DNA of 64,000 nucleotides from Segatella copri. GTDB taxonomy: Bacteria > Bacteroidota > Bacteroidia > Bacteroidales > Bacteroidaceae. Positions 1 to 7,012 of the stretch are shown piece by piece. Below the pieces are notes generated by a model that was not told where the DNA came from, did not search any database, and saw nothing but the letters and a program-made list of their open reading frames with translations. Where the stretch lies: NCBI RefSeq assembly GCF_019249655.2, contig NZ_CP137557.1, positions 266,001-330,000 of the forward strand, written 5' to 3'. Every line of letters begins with the position of its first letter. Positions within the stretch are counted from its first letter, which is position 1. The translations under genes and the position numbers were made by a program.

Positions 1-432
1 AAGCGTGATGATTCCAAGGCGCTGATTTGTCTCATTGATTCAGCCGACCGCATGGCGCGTTATTTCCGCAACGTGCCTCAGGTGGCGTGGGATTTCATTG
101 ATGCAGCGATGCCGGTGAAGCCTACCACCATCATCCTGGATGATGCCAATGGCGTGGCTCATAACCTGGTAGCCGAGGATGGCAGCTTGGCGATGCGAGT
201 AACTTACGAGGAGTTCAGCAAGCAGCTCTGCTACCGTTTCCAGAAGCCTATCGTGAGCACGAGTGCCAATGTTAGTGGCGAGCCGGCAGCCCAGAACTAC
301 CGTGACATTTCCGATGAGATTCTGAATGCCGTGGATTATGTATGCTGGACCCGTCGCCAGGAGCACAAGCCTCACCAGCCATCCAGCATCGTAAAGATTG
401 CGAAGAATGGTGAAGTGAAAGTAATTAGATAA
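1..432 (+). CDS. tsaC: Threonylcarbamoyl-AMP synthase, Sua5/YciO/YrdC family (5' end outside window)
   Basis: Reading frame 1 is open from the first base to the TAA at 430-432 (143 codons seen), so the N-terminal part lies outside the window. The family makes threonylcarbamoyl-AMP from threonine, bicarbonate and ATP for the t6A37 modification of ANN-decoding tRNAs in the cytoplasm. Visible family hallmarks are the stretch around 'PTTIILDD', a conserved 'AMRV' segment, and the signature 'PIVSTSANVSGEPA', the nucleotide-binding Ser/Asn motif typical of YrdC domains. The C-terminus ends soon after the YrdC fold, so no Sua5 C-terminal domain is present. A hairpin terminator follows at 491-528. 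The family assignment is firm; the choice between short TsaC and Sua5 naming is inferred from the short C-terminus. Confidence 0.88.
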   Translation, partial: KRDDSKALICLIDSADRMARYFRNVPQVAWDFIDAAMPVKPTTIILDDANGVAHNLVAEDGSLAMRVTYEEFSKQLCYRFQKPIVSTSANVSGEPAAQNYRDISDEILNAVDYVCWTRRQEHKPHQPSSIVKIAKNGEVKVIR

Positions 433-471
433 GGTTCCGCCTAGCGAAATGCAATCGCCTAGCGGGGTTCG

Positions 472-545
472 TTTTCTATATATAAAAAAGAGGTGCATCG
501 CAAGAAGTCTTTCTCTTGCAATGCACCTTAATTTTTTACCTTTAG
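472..545. terminator. Hairpin terminator, copy 1 of a duplicated terminator
   Basis: AGGTGCAT (491-498) pairs with ATGCACCT (521-528), continuing inward through GCAAGA/TCTTGC, with A-rich sequence on the left and a T-run on the right, so it can act in both directions. It ends the tsaC transcript. A nearly identical hairpin is at 1641-1678. Confidence 0.8.
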
Positions 546-621
546 GTGTCTTGCCGAGGTATGAACTTTTGCAGGATGCCTAGCCGAGAAATGTAAACGA
601 AGATTAAATAAGAGAAATCAC

Positions 622-652
622 TTGGTAGTTTCAAAGAAAAAGCGTAATTTTG
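622..652 (+). promoter_or_regulatory. Bacteroidota-type promoter for the 980 gene
   Basis: TTGG at 622-625 lies 19 nt upstream of TAATTTTG at 645-652, which matches the TAnnTTTG -7 consensus of Bacteroidota sigma-ABfr. The palindromic element begins 17 nt downstream, so a transcript from here would carry the whole element in its 5' leader. Confidence 0.55.
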
Positions 653-667
653 CAATATTATATAAAT

Positions 668-950
668 TCAAGTTTCGCAAGTAACCTCCGGTCCCCGAAG
701 GGGGCCAACTTTCAATAACCGCTGGTGGAATGACCAAAGGTCATGGAACCTGCGGACAACCAATAGTAGGGAGAAAGCGTCCCCAAAGGGGGCGAACCAC
801 ATCCAGTCTTGCTCCTGTTCGCCCCCTTCGGGGACGATAAGAGAGTATCTGTAACTATCCGCAGGTTCCATTCCCTTCGGGCATTCCACCCGCGGTTATT
901 CACATTCGCCCCCTTCGGGGACGGTAGAATGCTACTTGCGAAACTTCAGT
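668..950. repeat. 283-bp long-palindrome (MITE-like) element, copy 1
   Basis: The copy differs from 2993-3275 at only three positions that I can see. The ends are 14-bp perfect terminal inverted repeats, AAGTTTCGCAAGTA at 670-683 and its complement at 933-946. Most of the left half pairs with the right half: the GTCCCCGAAGGGGGC blocks, AATAACCGC/GCGGTTATT and GGAACCTGCGGA/TCCGCAGGTTCC. The whole unit should therefore fold as one long hairpin in RNA or a cruciform in DNA. It encodes no convincing protein. TATAAA occurs on both sides (661-666 and 950-955), possibly part of a target-site duplication. It lies between a promoter (622-652) and a small gene at 980. Confidence 0.85.
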
Positions 951-979
951 ATAAACAATTAAAAAATAGGAGGTATAAC

Positions 980-1132
980 ATGATGCTAGGAATGAATGCA
1001 CCAAAGGCTGTGGCCAAAGGTGAATACGCAAAAGCCATCCGTAAAGCCGTACATGACTCAATCGAAGCTATCAAGAACGGAAAGGTTCCTGAGAAAAAAA
1101 ATCAAAAGTTCAATTTTGAATGGAGGGTATAG
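980..1132 (+). CDS. Hypothetical 50-residue basic protein
   Basis: I do not recognise this protein. The ATG at 980 follows a clear Shine-Dalgarno-like AGGAGG at 969-974, unusual in Bacteroidota, and the frame codes 50 residues rich in Lys and Ala, ending FNFEWRV. The central part (AKGEYAKAIRKAVHDSIEAIKNGKV) is predicted by eye as amphipathic helix. The upstream promoter is at 622-652, with the palindromic element in between. It could be a small regulator, a remnant of a longer gene, or not translated. Confidence 0.45.
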   Translation: MMLGMNAPKAVAKGEYAKAIRKAVHDSIEAIKNGKVPEKKNQKFNFEWRV

Positions 1133-1257
1133 ATATTTGTCACCGTACTAGCATTACACAAAGATAGTTATAGTGCCGTTCCCTTTTATGAAAAATGTAA
1201 TTTTGCCAAGCAAACCCCATTACCGAAAGCTGATGTATGGCCAATGTATAAAACTTT

Positions 1258-1617
1258 GTGGGTAGAATAGTATTGAAGTATATGGAAGTATTAGAAAGAT
1301 TGCCTTTTACGGCACAGAAGAAGATATTCGATCATCTTGCAAAATTGGCAGATGTTCGTTGCCTGAGTAGTGAGGAGCAGGAAAAATACGATGAAAGTAT
1401 TAAGGCTGTTGACGATTACTACTCCGGTCTTTATGGCTCGTATATTGAAGGAGAGGAAAAGGGAATTGCTAAAGGAATGGTTGAAGGTATAGCTAAAGGT
1501 GAACTGTCTAAAAGTTTGGCAATAGCCCGTAATTTATTAGCAATGGGGATGTCTTGGTCTCAAATCATGCAAGCAACAGGATTGACAGAAGAACAGTTGA
1601 AGCAGCTTCAGTCGTAG
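1258..1617 (+). pseudogene. C-terminal remnant of an Rpn-family (PD-(D/E)XK) recombination-promoting nuclease
   Basis: The frame resembles the C-terminal third of Bacteroidota Rpn/transposase-31-like nucleases: an 'MEVLERLPFTAQKKIFDHLAKLADVR' type segment, the 'LYGSYIEGEEKG' linker, a Gly/Lys repeat (IAKGMVEGIAKGE) and a helical tail. The catalytic PD-(D/E)XK domain that should precede it is absent, and a TAA stops the frame at 1249-1251. No in-frame ATG has a good ribosome site (possible starts are GTG 1258 or ATG 1282). I read it as a truncated relic. It lies between two copies of the same terminator, consistent with an inserted and decayed segment. Confidence 0.7.
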
Positions 1618-1620
1618 CTA

Positions 1621-1690
1621 GTTTTGCCTAATATAAAAAGAGGTGCATCGCAAGAAGTCTTTCTCTTGCAATGCACCTCAATTTTTTTTA
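1621..1690. terminator. Hairpin terminator, copy 2
   Basis: The hairpin at 1641-1678 has the same stem and loop as 491-528 and is followed by a longer T-run. For the leftward amidase gene (stop at 1710) it works on the complementary strand, where A-rich 1634-1640 becomes the T-run. The duplication brackets the Rpn relic. Confidence 0.75.
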
Positions 1691-1709
1691 CCTATGATGA
1701 TACTATCTT

Positions 1710-2144
1710 CTACAGATGAAAATCTATTTCCTTGAGCCATGCCTTGGTATCAAAGCAAGGACACTCCTTCTTGACACCAGGCAAATCGCGGTGGCCCAGG
1801 ATGGTGGCATCAGGATAATCCTGAGCCAGAGAATACAGCAGCTCCTCCAGCGTAATCTTCTGCGCCTCGGTGCGCGTATCCGCAGGATGACCATTCTTAT
1901 CCAAGCCACCCTCGTAGCAGATACCTATGCTATGCTGGTTGTAGTGACGGGCATGCGCACCCACCTTGTCCTCATGACGGCCAGGATACAGGGTGCCGTC
2001 CTTGGTGATGTAATAGTGGTAACCAATCTCTGCGAAGCCACGAGCCTTGTGGCACGCCTCCAGATCCTCAATGCTGAAGTTCTGGTTCACACGGGTAGCG
2101 CTGCAGTGCACTACAATCAAATTGATAGTTCTTTTACATTTCAT
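1710..2144 (-). CDS. N-acetylmuramoyl-L-alanine amidase (Amidase_2, T7-lysozyme-like)
   Basis: This 144-residue enzyme cleaves the bond between N-acetylmuramic acid and L-alanine in peptidoglycan. The zinc ligands are visible: His in 'VVHCSATR' near residue 13, His in 'LGHRDLPG' near residue 117, and Cys in 'ECPCFD' near residue 129, as in T7 lysozyme. The catalytic core also shows 'GYHYYITKDG' and 'HSIGICYEGG'. There is no signal peptide or membrane anchor, so it resembles a phage endolysin that needs a partner for export. It is the last gene of the leftward VirE/DUF4248/HU/smalltalk cassette, with smalltalk 89 bp upstream. The enzymatic family is secure; the biological target (own wall or competitor wall) is not known. 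Confidence 0.9.
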   Translation of the reverse strand: MKCKRTINLIVVHCSATRVNQNFSIEDLEACHKARGFAEIGYHYYITKDGTLYPGRHEDKVGAHARHYNQHSIGICYEGGLDKNGHPADTRTEAQKITLEELLYSLAQDYPDATILGHRDLPGVKKECPCFDTKAWLKEIDFHL

Positions 2145-2233
2145 TTTCTTCTTCTTTTTTTAATGGTTCAACTTAGTGTTCTTTTTCTCTCAAGCCTTTC
2201 TTTCAAGGCTATTCTCAAGCCATCTCACCTCAT

Positions 2234-2332
2234 TTACAAGCCCTTGCAACTCTGTACACAGAAGGCGCTGAGGATGGCAGTCAATACCGTGATGGTGAAA
2301 TTAATCACTTTCTTAATAGTCTCTCTCTTCAT
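2234..2332 (-). CDS. Smalltalk-family micropeptide (32 aa), membrane or lipoprotein-like
   Basis: The 33-codon frame encodes a basic N-terminus (MKRETIKKVIN), a hydrophobic stretch (about residues 12-25) and the tail CVQSCKGL, ending at TAA 2234-2236. This matches the pattern of the 'smalltalk' family: tiny Bacteroidota proteins located between an HU-like gene and an amidase. The last Cys (residue 29) sits in a relaxed lipobox (V-Q-S-C), so it may be processed to a very short lipopeptide; alternatively it is a single-span membrane protein. It lies between the HU-like gene (51 bp upstream) and the amidase (89 bp downstream) on the same strand. Function is unknown; a holin-like or spanin-like role beside the amidase is only an inference. 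Confidence 0.8.
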   Translation of the reverse strand: MKRETIKKVINFTITVLTAILSAFCVQSCKGL

Positions 2333-2383
2333 TTGTTCTCGCTTTTAATCGTTAGTTATCCCATATTAATTAGTTATCCCATA

Positions 2384-2944
2384 TTAGATTGTTACGTCTG
2401 TAGAATCACCGCCAGTGGTGCCTGAATTGCCGCCAGTGGTGCCAGTATTACCCTTGTCAGTGCCTCCTGAAGTGTTGTCACCCGTTGAGGAACCTCCCGA
2501 TGGATTGCTGCCTCCGCCGTTCGAACCGCCACCAGTAACAGTCACTCCCTTATCCACTCTCTTGATAGTGGCATCGAGGTTCAGACTGGCAGAAATCAAG
2601 TTACCCGTGGCGCGGGCTCTCGACTTCACTCCGGCAATGTTCTTGGCTGCCGACCACTCGGCAATGCTCTTGGCACCCATCTTGTTCTTGATGCCCAAGC
2701 TGAAGATCGCCAGGTCGTTGATCTTCACCGCAATGCCCTGCAAATTCAACTCTCTGATGCAGTTCACGGCATCGGTAAGCATACCCTTGATGGCACCTTT
2801 TGAGAAGGGGGTGTTGTGTGACGACATGTGCTCTGCCAACTTGTCGAGATCATAAGTCTCGTTAACCACTGGATATGCGTAGTACAAACCATACGCATTC
2901 GGCATCTTCTTGTTCTTGTTCTGTTTCAATACTACCTGAATCAT
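2384..2944 (-). CDS. HU-like DNA-binding protein with Gly/Ser/Thr-rich tail
   Basis: This 186-residue protein has an HU/IHF-related N-terminal region of about 125 residues: a 'LAEHMSSHNTPFSKGAIKGMLTDAVNCIRELNLQG' type helix-rich segment followed by beta-strand-like 'VKINDLAIFSLGIKNK'. A low-complexity tail (about residues 137-186) is built of GGGSNGGGS, GGSSTGDN and TGTTGGN repeats. This long form of HU with a disordered tail is typical of the Bacteroidota cassette that also contains smalltalk and an amidase. Its promoter is probably TATCTTTG at 3318-3325 (minus strand), so the leader contains the second palindromic element. The role is presumably nucleoid organisation or regulation; no target is visible. 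Confidence 0.85.
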   Translation of the reverse strand: MIQVVLKQNKNKKMPNAYGLYYAYPVVNETYDLDKLAEHMSSHNTPFSKGAIKGMLTDAVNCIRELNLQGIAVKINDLAIFSLGIKNKMGAKSIAEWSAAKNIAGVKSRARATGNLISASLNLDATIKRVDKGVTVTGGGSNGGGSNPSGGSSTGDNTSGGTDKGNTGTTGGNSGTTGGDSTDVTI

Positions 2945-2992
2945 ACTTTTTCCTTTCGCGTTAAAATTGTTAGTTAATTTAGTTTTAGTAAC

Positions 2993-3275
2993 TCAAGTTT
3001 CGCAAGTAACCTCCGGTCCCCGAAGGGGGCCAACTTTCAATAACCGCTGGTGGAATGACCAAAGGTCATGGAACCTGCGGACAACCAATAGTAGGGAGAA
3101 AGCGTCCCCAAAGGGGGCGAACCACATCCAGCCTTGCTCCTGTTCGCCCCCTTCGGGGACGATAAGAGAGTATCTGTAACTATCCGCAGGTTCCATTCCC
3201 TTCGGTCATTCTACCCGCGGTTATTCACATTCGCCCCCTTCGGGGACGGTAGAATGCTACTTGCGAAACTTCAGT
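2993..3275. repeat. 283-bp long-palindrome (MITE-like) element, copy 2
   Basis: It is the same length and nearly the same sequence as 668-950, with the same 14-bp terminal inverted repeats (2995-3008 and 3258-3271). A 10-bp direct repeat TTAGTAACTC flanks it (2985-2994 and 3275-3284), which looks like a target-site duplication. It lies between a minus-strand -7 box (3318-3325) and the start of the HU-like gene (2944), so the HU transcript would begin with this hairpin. Confidence 0.87.
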
Positions 3276-3317
3276 TAGTAACTCTCCAGTTGATGCATCT
3301 CCTTCTGAATTACGATG

Positions 3318-3325
3318 CAAAGATA
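3318..3325 (-). promoter_or_regulatory. Candidate -7 box for the HU-smalltalk-amidase transcript
   Basis: On the minus strand TATCTTTG followed by C matches TAnnTTTG. It is upstream of copy 2 of the palindromic element, 374 nt from the HU start codon. No clear -33 TTTG is visible, so this is a sequence-only call. Confidence 0.45.
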
Positions 3326-3409
3326 CGGCTTTTTTTCGACTCACTCTGAACTTTCGTGAACTTTCGCAAAAAAAAATCTAAAAAAACATGAAAAAAGTTT
3401 GGGGAACCC

Positions 3410-3616
3410 TTACGGATCCCCCAAATATTCAAAAATCAACTCCTTTTGCCTCGGAGTAAACAACTTGTTGCAACTCTTGTAACCTTCTGCCTGAAGCAGT
3501 TCCATGAGTCCCTTGCATTGCTTGATCCAAATCATCAAGTGCTTTTCGGCACTCCTTGGTTTGGCATCAGGAAAGTAGAGACGAGCGATGGCTCTCTTGC
3601 TATTTTGATTTGGCAT
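3410..3616 (-). CDS. DUF4248 family protein (68 aa)
   Basis: The small basic protein (MPNQNSKRAIARLYFPDAKPRSAEKHLMIWIK...) matches the DUF4248 pattern: an N-terminal 'ArlYfPd...p.sA..hL..WI..c..L...L...gY' core followed by 'LTPRQ'-like 'LFTPRQKELIFEYLGDP'. The final part resembles a short helix-turn-helix, suggesting DNA binding, but that is inference. It is positioned between virE and the HU-like gene on the same strand, as in other Bacteroidota copies of this cassette. A 21-bp tandem repeat separates it from virE. Confidence 0.8.
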   Translation of the reverse strand: MPNQNSKRAIARLYFPDAKPRSAEKHLMIWIKQCKGLMELLQAEGYKSCNKLFTPRQKELIFEYLGDP

Positions 3617-3644
3617 ACTCTCTAACTTGTTTCTGGTTCAGAAA

Positions 3645-3745
3645 TGACTAAGATAGAAATCTCAGTGACTTAGATAGAATCCCCAGTGACTTAGATAGAA
3701 TCCCCAGTGACTAAGATAAAAATCCCAGTGACTTAGATAGAATCA
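3645..3745. repeat. 21-bp tandem repeat, about five units
   Basis: Units of the form GTGACTTAGATAGAATCCCC plus one A follow each other with small changes (two units read GACTAAGATA). The array starts just upstream of the DUF4248 start and runs to the virE stop codon at 3743-3745. No spacers or cas genes are present. It could be a protein-binding array or a replication iteron-like array next to the primase-helicase gene. Confidence 0.75.
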
Positions 3746-5974
3746 CGGGTTAGGGTAGTTCGGATTGTAGTTCGAATACTGCGCCACTTCCGCACCGCTC
3801 TTTTCCACCACGAGCCAAAAATTTCCCGTACGTCGGTGCTCACTCTTGAAACCAAGCCTCGCCATGATGCTGCCGATGCTCTGGTTCGACATGTTCTGGC
3901 GCAAGGCAGGGTTGGTGCAGATCTTTTCCATGATCTCTGCTGTGGTAACCGACTTGATGAACCTGGGCTCTGTTGATTCATCCGGGATACGAAAAAAACG
4001 CAAAATCTGCTCCTCTGCAAAGTTGGAAACCATGAAGAGGCGATTGTGCTTACGCATTTTCTCCACATCCTCGAAAGTCTGCCAGTATACCCAGCCATCC
4101 TCTCGGGTGCCCTTCGATACACTTTGACCCAGAGCCAAAGCCTGAGAGTAGAGACCCTCGTAGTTGATAGCCTTCTCTCTAGGGCTCACAATCTTGGTAA
4201 CAATCCATGGCGAGAAACGGCGGTTCTCCACATCGGTGATGATGTGCTGCTGGTTGCTCGTTCCGCAGAGCGAAGCACGGTGCTCCAGCTCAGATCGGTA
4301 CTTGTCGTAAGGGCGACGGAAGGAGAAAACCTCCTTGGTCATGTTGCTCTTGAAGGCACTCAGGTTTCTGCCGAATATCGCCTCAAACTCATCCAGGTTC
4401 ACACTAGCCTTGGTAGCCTGAGCCTCCATGGCATCCTTGTCCAGATAGTTGCTGGTACTGTCGTTCAGATAGTAAGTCTTGAGGCATGGAGGGAGCAGGG
4501 CACCCAGAATGGTGGTCTTGTAGATGCCGCCCTTGCCCACCAGAATCAGCATCGACTGGTTCACGAAGTGAGGATTCACCCATGCCACCACCATCGACAC
4601 GAACCACTTTCGGAAATATTCCACAAACTCCTCCTGGGTGTGGCAATACTCGGGGCGGTCTTCCACCGTGATTCGCATGGCAAACTCCCTGATGTAATCC
4701 GTCTTGCCATCCCACTTCGGCAGACTGCGCAGATAGTGATCCAGCGGATTGAAAGGCTGGCTGTAGTCGCTGGTCACGATATCCCCCAGTTTCTGCACAC
4801 TGGTATGGATGCCCTTCAGGTCCATCTCCATCCAGATGGAGTGCAGGATGTCGTCGCTCACATCGGTATACTTCAGGTACTTGGCATCCTTCACCATGCG
4901 GCTCACCACCTGATACTTGCCGGTAACCATGTTGTGAACGAACTCGTAGTTCTGGTCGAGCCACTGTCTGATGAGCTTCAGCGTAGCCTGAACCGGATAG
5001 TCCTCGCCCTTGGCGTAGAAGTGCCATTTGCCGGCAAGTTCGCCATGGTTCTTGTACACACTTCTCACCACGCTTGCCGTGTCGGCATACTGCTGCGAGA
5101 ACTCGGAGGTGGCATACTGCAGTGCCTTCTCCTCCTCGATGCCGTATTTCAGGCAGCAGTAGGCAAAGCTGGTAACATACTCGTTGTGCTGATGCTCCTC
5201 GAATCTTTTGCCCCAGCTCTCAATCATCACCTTGATGTGGGGAGCTGCCTCCTCGATGGTTGGGGTGTAGCCGCCCTTCTTCTTGCGGGTCTTGCTGCTC
5301 TTAGGTCTGCCGCCCTTGTTTTTCTTCTTCTCGTTCTTGATGCGTTCCTGGGTAACTTTCAGCTCGCTGGGGGTGAGCTTCAGGGGGATTGCCTCCCAGT
5401 TGAAGTAGGCAGCAGGGTCGTGGGCAAGGCCGCAGAGTCTGCCGATGTCGGTGGCCTGCTGGTCGGCCTCCCAGTTGAGCAGGGTGTTGTAGAAGCTGAT
5501 GGCCTTCTTGATCATGGCGTTGAAGAGTTCCACGATGGTGAGGTCGCAGTTCTCGGCTCTGTCGTATCCCACGATGATGCGGATACCCTGTCCGCTGATG
5601 GTGTGATAGACGGCTAGGGCATAGGCCGACTGGCATGCCGCCTTGAACATGCTCTCAATCTGCTCAGCCGAGGCATCATGGATGTCGTAGTCCAGGGCAA
5701 TCATTCGGGTCTCAGCCTTCACGTTGTCGAGGCTTCTTCCTCTGCCGTCATACTGCAGTGAGGCAGAGATGGCAGGGCCTAGAGGCTTGAGCTCATCTGC
5801 ATAGCTCTTGCTGATGGCCATTCTCTTGCGATAGGCCATGGTCAATGAACTTACCAGGGAGTCTTTTGTGATAAGTTGCTCCAAGGCTTCTCTACTGGCG
5901 AGAGGCATGCTCTCGGTGCTCTTGAGTGATGCGAATAATGACGGCATCACGGCGTCATTTGTTTTTTTGTTCAT
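3743..5974 (-). CDS. VirE/VapE-like primase-helicase (BT4734-like N-terminal domain)
   Basis: The 743-residue protein has two parts. Residues about 60-190 match the BT4734/VirE N-terminal, PrimPol-like region, with 'IALDYDIHDAS' (acidic metal-site candidate) and 'YHTISGQGIRIIVGYD'. A basic linker (KKKNKGGRPKSSKTRKKKGG) leads to a VapE-like superfamily 3 ATPase/helicase with Walker A 'GKGGIYKTT' near residue 470 and a later 'LDEFEAIFGR' Walker B-like segment. A C-terminal winged-helix-like region follows. Such proteins occur in mobile islands and phage satellites, where they act in replication. Here it heads the DUF4248/HU/smalltalk/amidase cassette. Promoter candidate: TACATTTG at 6240-6247 on the minus strand. 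Function in this host is unknown. Confidence 0.85.
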   Translation of the reverse strand: MNKKTNDAVMPSLFASLKSTESMPLASREALEQLITKDSLVSSLTMAYRKRMAISKSYADELKPLGPAISASLQYDGRGRSLDNVKAETRMIALDYDIHDASAEQIESMFKAACQSAYALAVYHTISGQGIRIIVGYDRAENCDLTIVELFNAMIKKAISFYNTLLNWEADQQATDIGRLCGLAHDPAAYFNWEAIPLKLTPSELKVTQERIKNEKKKNKGGRPKSSKTRKKKGGYTPTIEEAAPHIKVMIESWGKRFEEHQHNEYVTSFAYCCLKYGIEEEKALQYATSEFSQQYADTASVVRSVYKNHGELAGKWHFYAKGEDYPVQATLKLIRQWLDQNYEFVHNMVTGKYQVVSRMVKDAKYLKYTDVSDDILHSIWMEMDLKGIHTSVQKLGDIVTSDYSQPFNPLDHYLRSLPKWDGKTDYIREFAMRITVEDRPEYCHTQEEFVEYFRKWFVSMVVAWVNPHFVNQSMLILVGKGGIYKTTILGALLPPCLKTYYLNDSTSNYLDKDAMEAQATKASVNLDEFEAIFGRNLSAFKSNMTKEVFSFRRPYDKYRSELEHRASLCGTSNQQHIITDVENRRFSPWIVTKIVSPREKAINYEGLYSQALALGQSVSKGTREDGWVYWQTFEDVEKMRKHNRLFMVSNFAEEQILRFFRIPDESTEPRFIKSVTTAEIMEKICTNPALRQNMSNQSIGSIMARLGFKSEHRRTGNFWLVVEKSGAEVAQYSNYNPNYPNP

Positions 5975-6239
5975 TGGTTTGATTTTTTTTGTTTGTCAAT
6001 TATTTAGTAGTCGGCTGGAGATTTTAGCCTCTTCGGTCGGCCATTTTTTCTGTGAATGCAAGGCTGTGATGTGAAGGCTTGGTCTCAAAAAACTAGTTTT
6101 TCGATACTAAAAACCTCTATGTAAAACCCTGATATTCATTTCATTTACCTTTATAACACGCTGTATATACAAAAGTTCTGGACCCTAGGGTTCACATCAC
6201 ACTCTCGAATCAGCGGTCACTCGGGTAGGATTTCGGTTG

Positions 6240-6305
6240 CAAATGTAGGAAAATCCGGCGGGTTTCACAATAGTTCCATGCTGTCCACTTGACCAAACTG
6301 GTCAA
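6240..6305 (-). promoter_or_regulatory. virE promoter with upstream palindromic operator
   Basis: The minus strand carries TACATTTG (6240-6247), matching TAnnTTTG, with a TTGTG about 20 nt upstream. Further upstream is the palindrome TTGACCAAACTGGTCAA (6289-6305), seven perfect base pairs per arm. It lies in the divergent region between virE and the gene at 6531, so a regulator acting on either gene could use it. The 5975-6239 leader has no recognised gene. Confidence 0.5.
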
Positions 6306-6399
6306 AAAAATGCCCTGTTTTAAGAAAAATTAAGTTCTGTTTGTAGTTGTTTGGAAAATAATAGATTTTATAAATGTCCATATTTTGGTAGGGAAAGAG

Positions 6400-6407
6400 T
6401 ACCTTTG
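6400..6407 (+). promoter_or_regulatory. -7 box for the 6531 gene
   Basis: TACCTTTG followed by TAC matches TAnnTTTG; a TTTTGG occurs 13 nt upstream, which is shorter than the usual gap. The start codon at 6531 is 123 nt downstream. Confidence 0.45.
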
Positions 6408-6530
6408 TACGTAGATAATAAACAGAAGAGCAATGATAAGTACTTCTGCCCTTTCTGGGCGTGTGGAATTTACTTACTAAACTTGAATAAAAAGATTTTT
6501 TTATATAAACAAAATTAAATATTTTAAATT

Positions 6531-6983
6531 ATGGCAACAAATCAAAACGAAGGAAATGGACCGATGGTTAAAGTGGGTAATTTTTTCAATGATTTTTTTG
6601 ATGAGAAAGTGAAAGGTAAAAAGCGTCTCACTGGCGCTACTTTGAAGCGTGACTATGGTATTACAAAATATTGTCTTAGCAACCTTAAGAATGGTCATGA
6701 AATGTTGAGCGGTAACATGAATAAGATAGGTCGTGCCTATCTCGAGCAGTTTCCTACGCAAAGAGAGCGATTCCGGCAGGTTATCAAGCTGTTGGATGTA
6801 CAGCGTGAGCAGGATATTGAGAACTATGGACCGGATGGTTCTCCTTTTACTGCCACCTTCAAGGATATTCTTGATTCATATATTCTTGAAGAGGCAGAGA
6901 AACTGGCAGAGGTTTACGATCATGAGGAATTGATGAAGAAACTGCATCAGCAGCTGATTAAAAAAGGTCTGTTGCTGGATTGA
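6531..6983 (+). CDS. Hypothetical protein with possible HTH segment (150 aa)
   Basis: I do not recognise the family. The protein is hydrophilic and alpha-helical by eye, with no signal peptide or membrane segment. Residues about 33-58 (LTGATLKRDYGITKYCLSNLKNG) look like a helix-turn-helix in which 'YGITKYCLSNLKNG' would be the recognition helix, so a transcription regulator is possible. The C-terminal third is acidic and helical (DILDSYILEEAEKLAEVYDHEEL). It is transcribed divergently from virE across a region with a TTGACCA palindrome, which would suit a regulator of the virE cassette, but this is inference. The A/T-rich leader lacks a Shine-Dalgarno sequence, normal for Bacteroidota. Confidence 0.6.
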   Translation: MATNQNEGNGPMVKVGNFFNDFFDEKVKGKKRLTGATLKRDYGITKYCLSNLKNGHEMLSGNMNKIGRAYLEQFPTQRERFRQVIKLLDVQREQDIENYGPDGSPFTATFKDILDSYILEEAEKLAEVYDHEELMKKLHQQLIKKGLLLD

Positions 6984-7012
6984 TATTCTGATTGACTTCT
7001 TTGTACAAAAAA

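Noticed and set aside
809..979. Extension of the 980 frame back through the palindromic element
   Set aside because: The repeat's own palindrome creates open frames in both copies and both strands; the ATG at 980 with AGGAGG upstream is a better start.
3645..3745. CRISPR array
   Set aside because: The repeats are contiguous 21-bp units with no spacers and no cas genes nearby.
4046..5617. A 523-codon open frame on the plus strand opposite virE
   Set aside because: It is antisense to a well-supported primase-helicase, has a composition typical of a mirrored frame (many His, Leu, Val), and shows no known domain.
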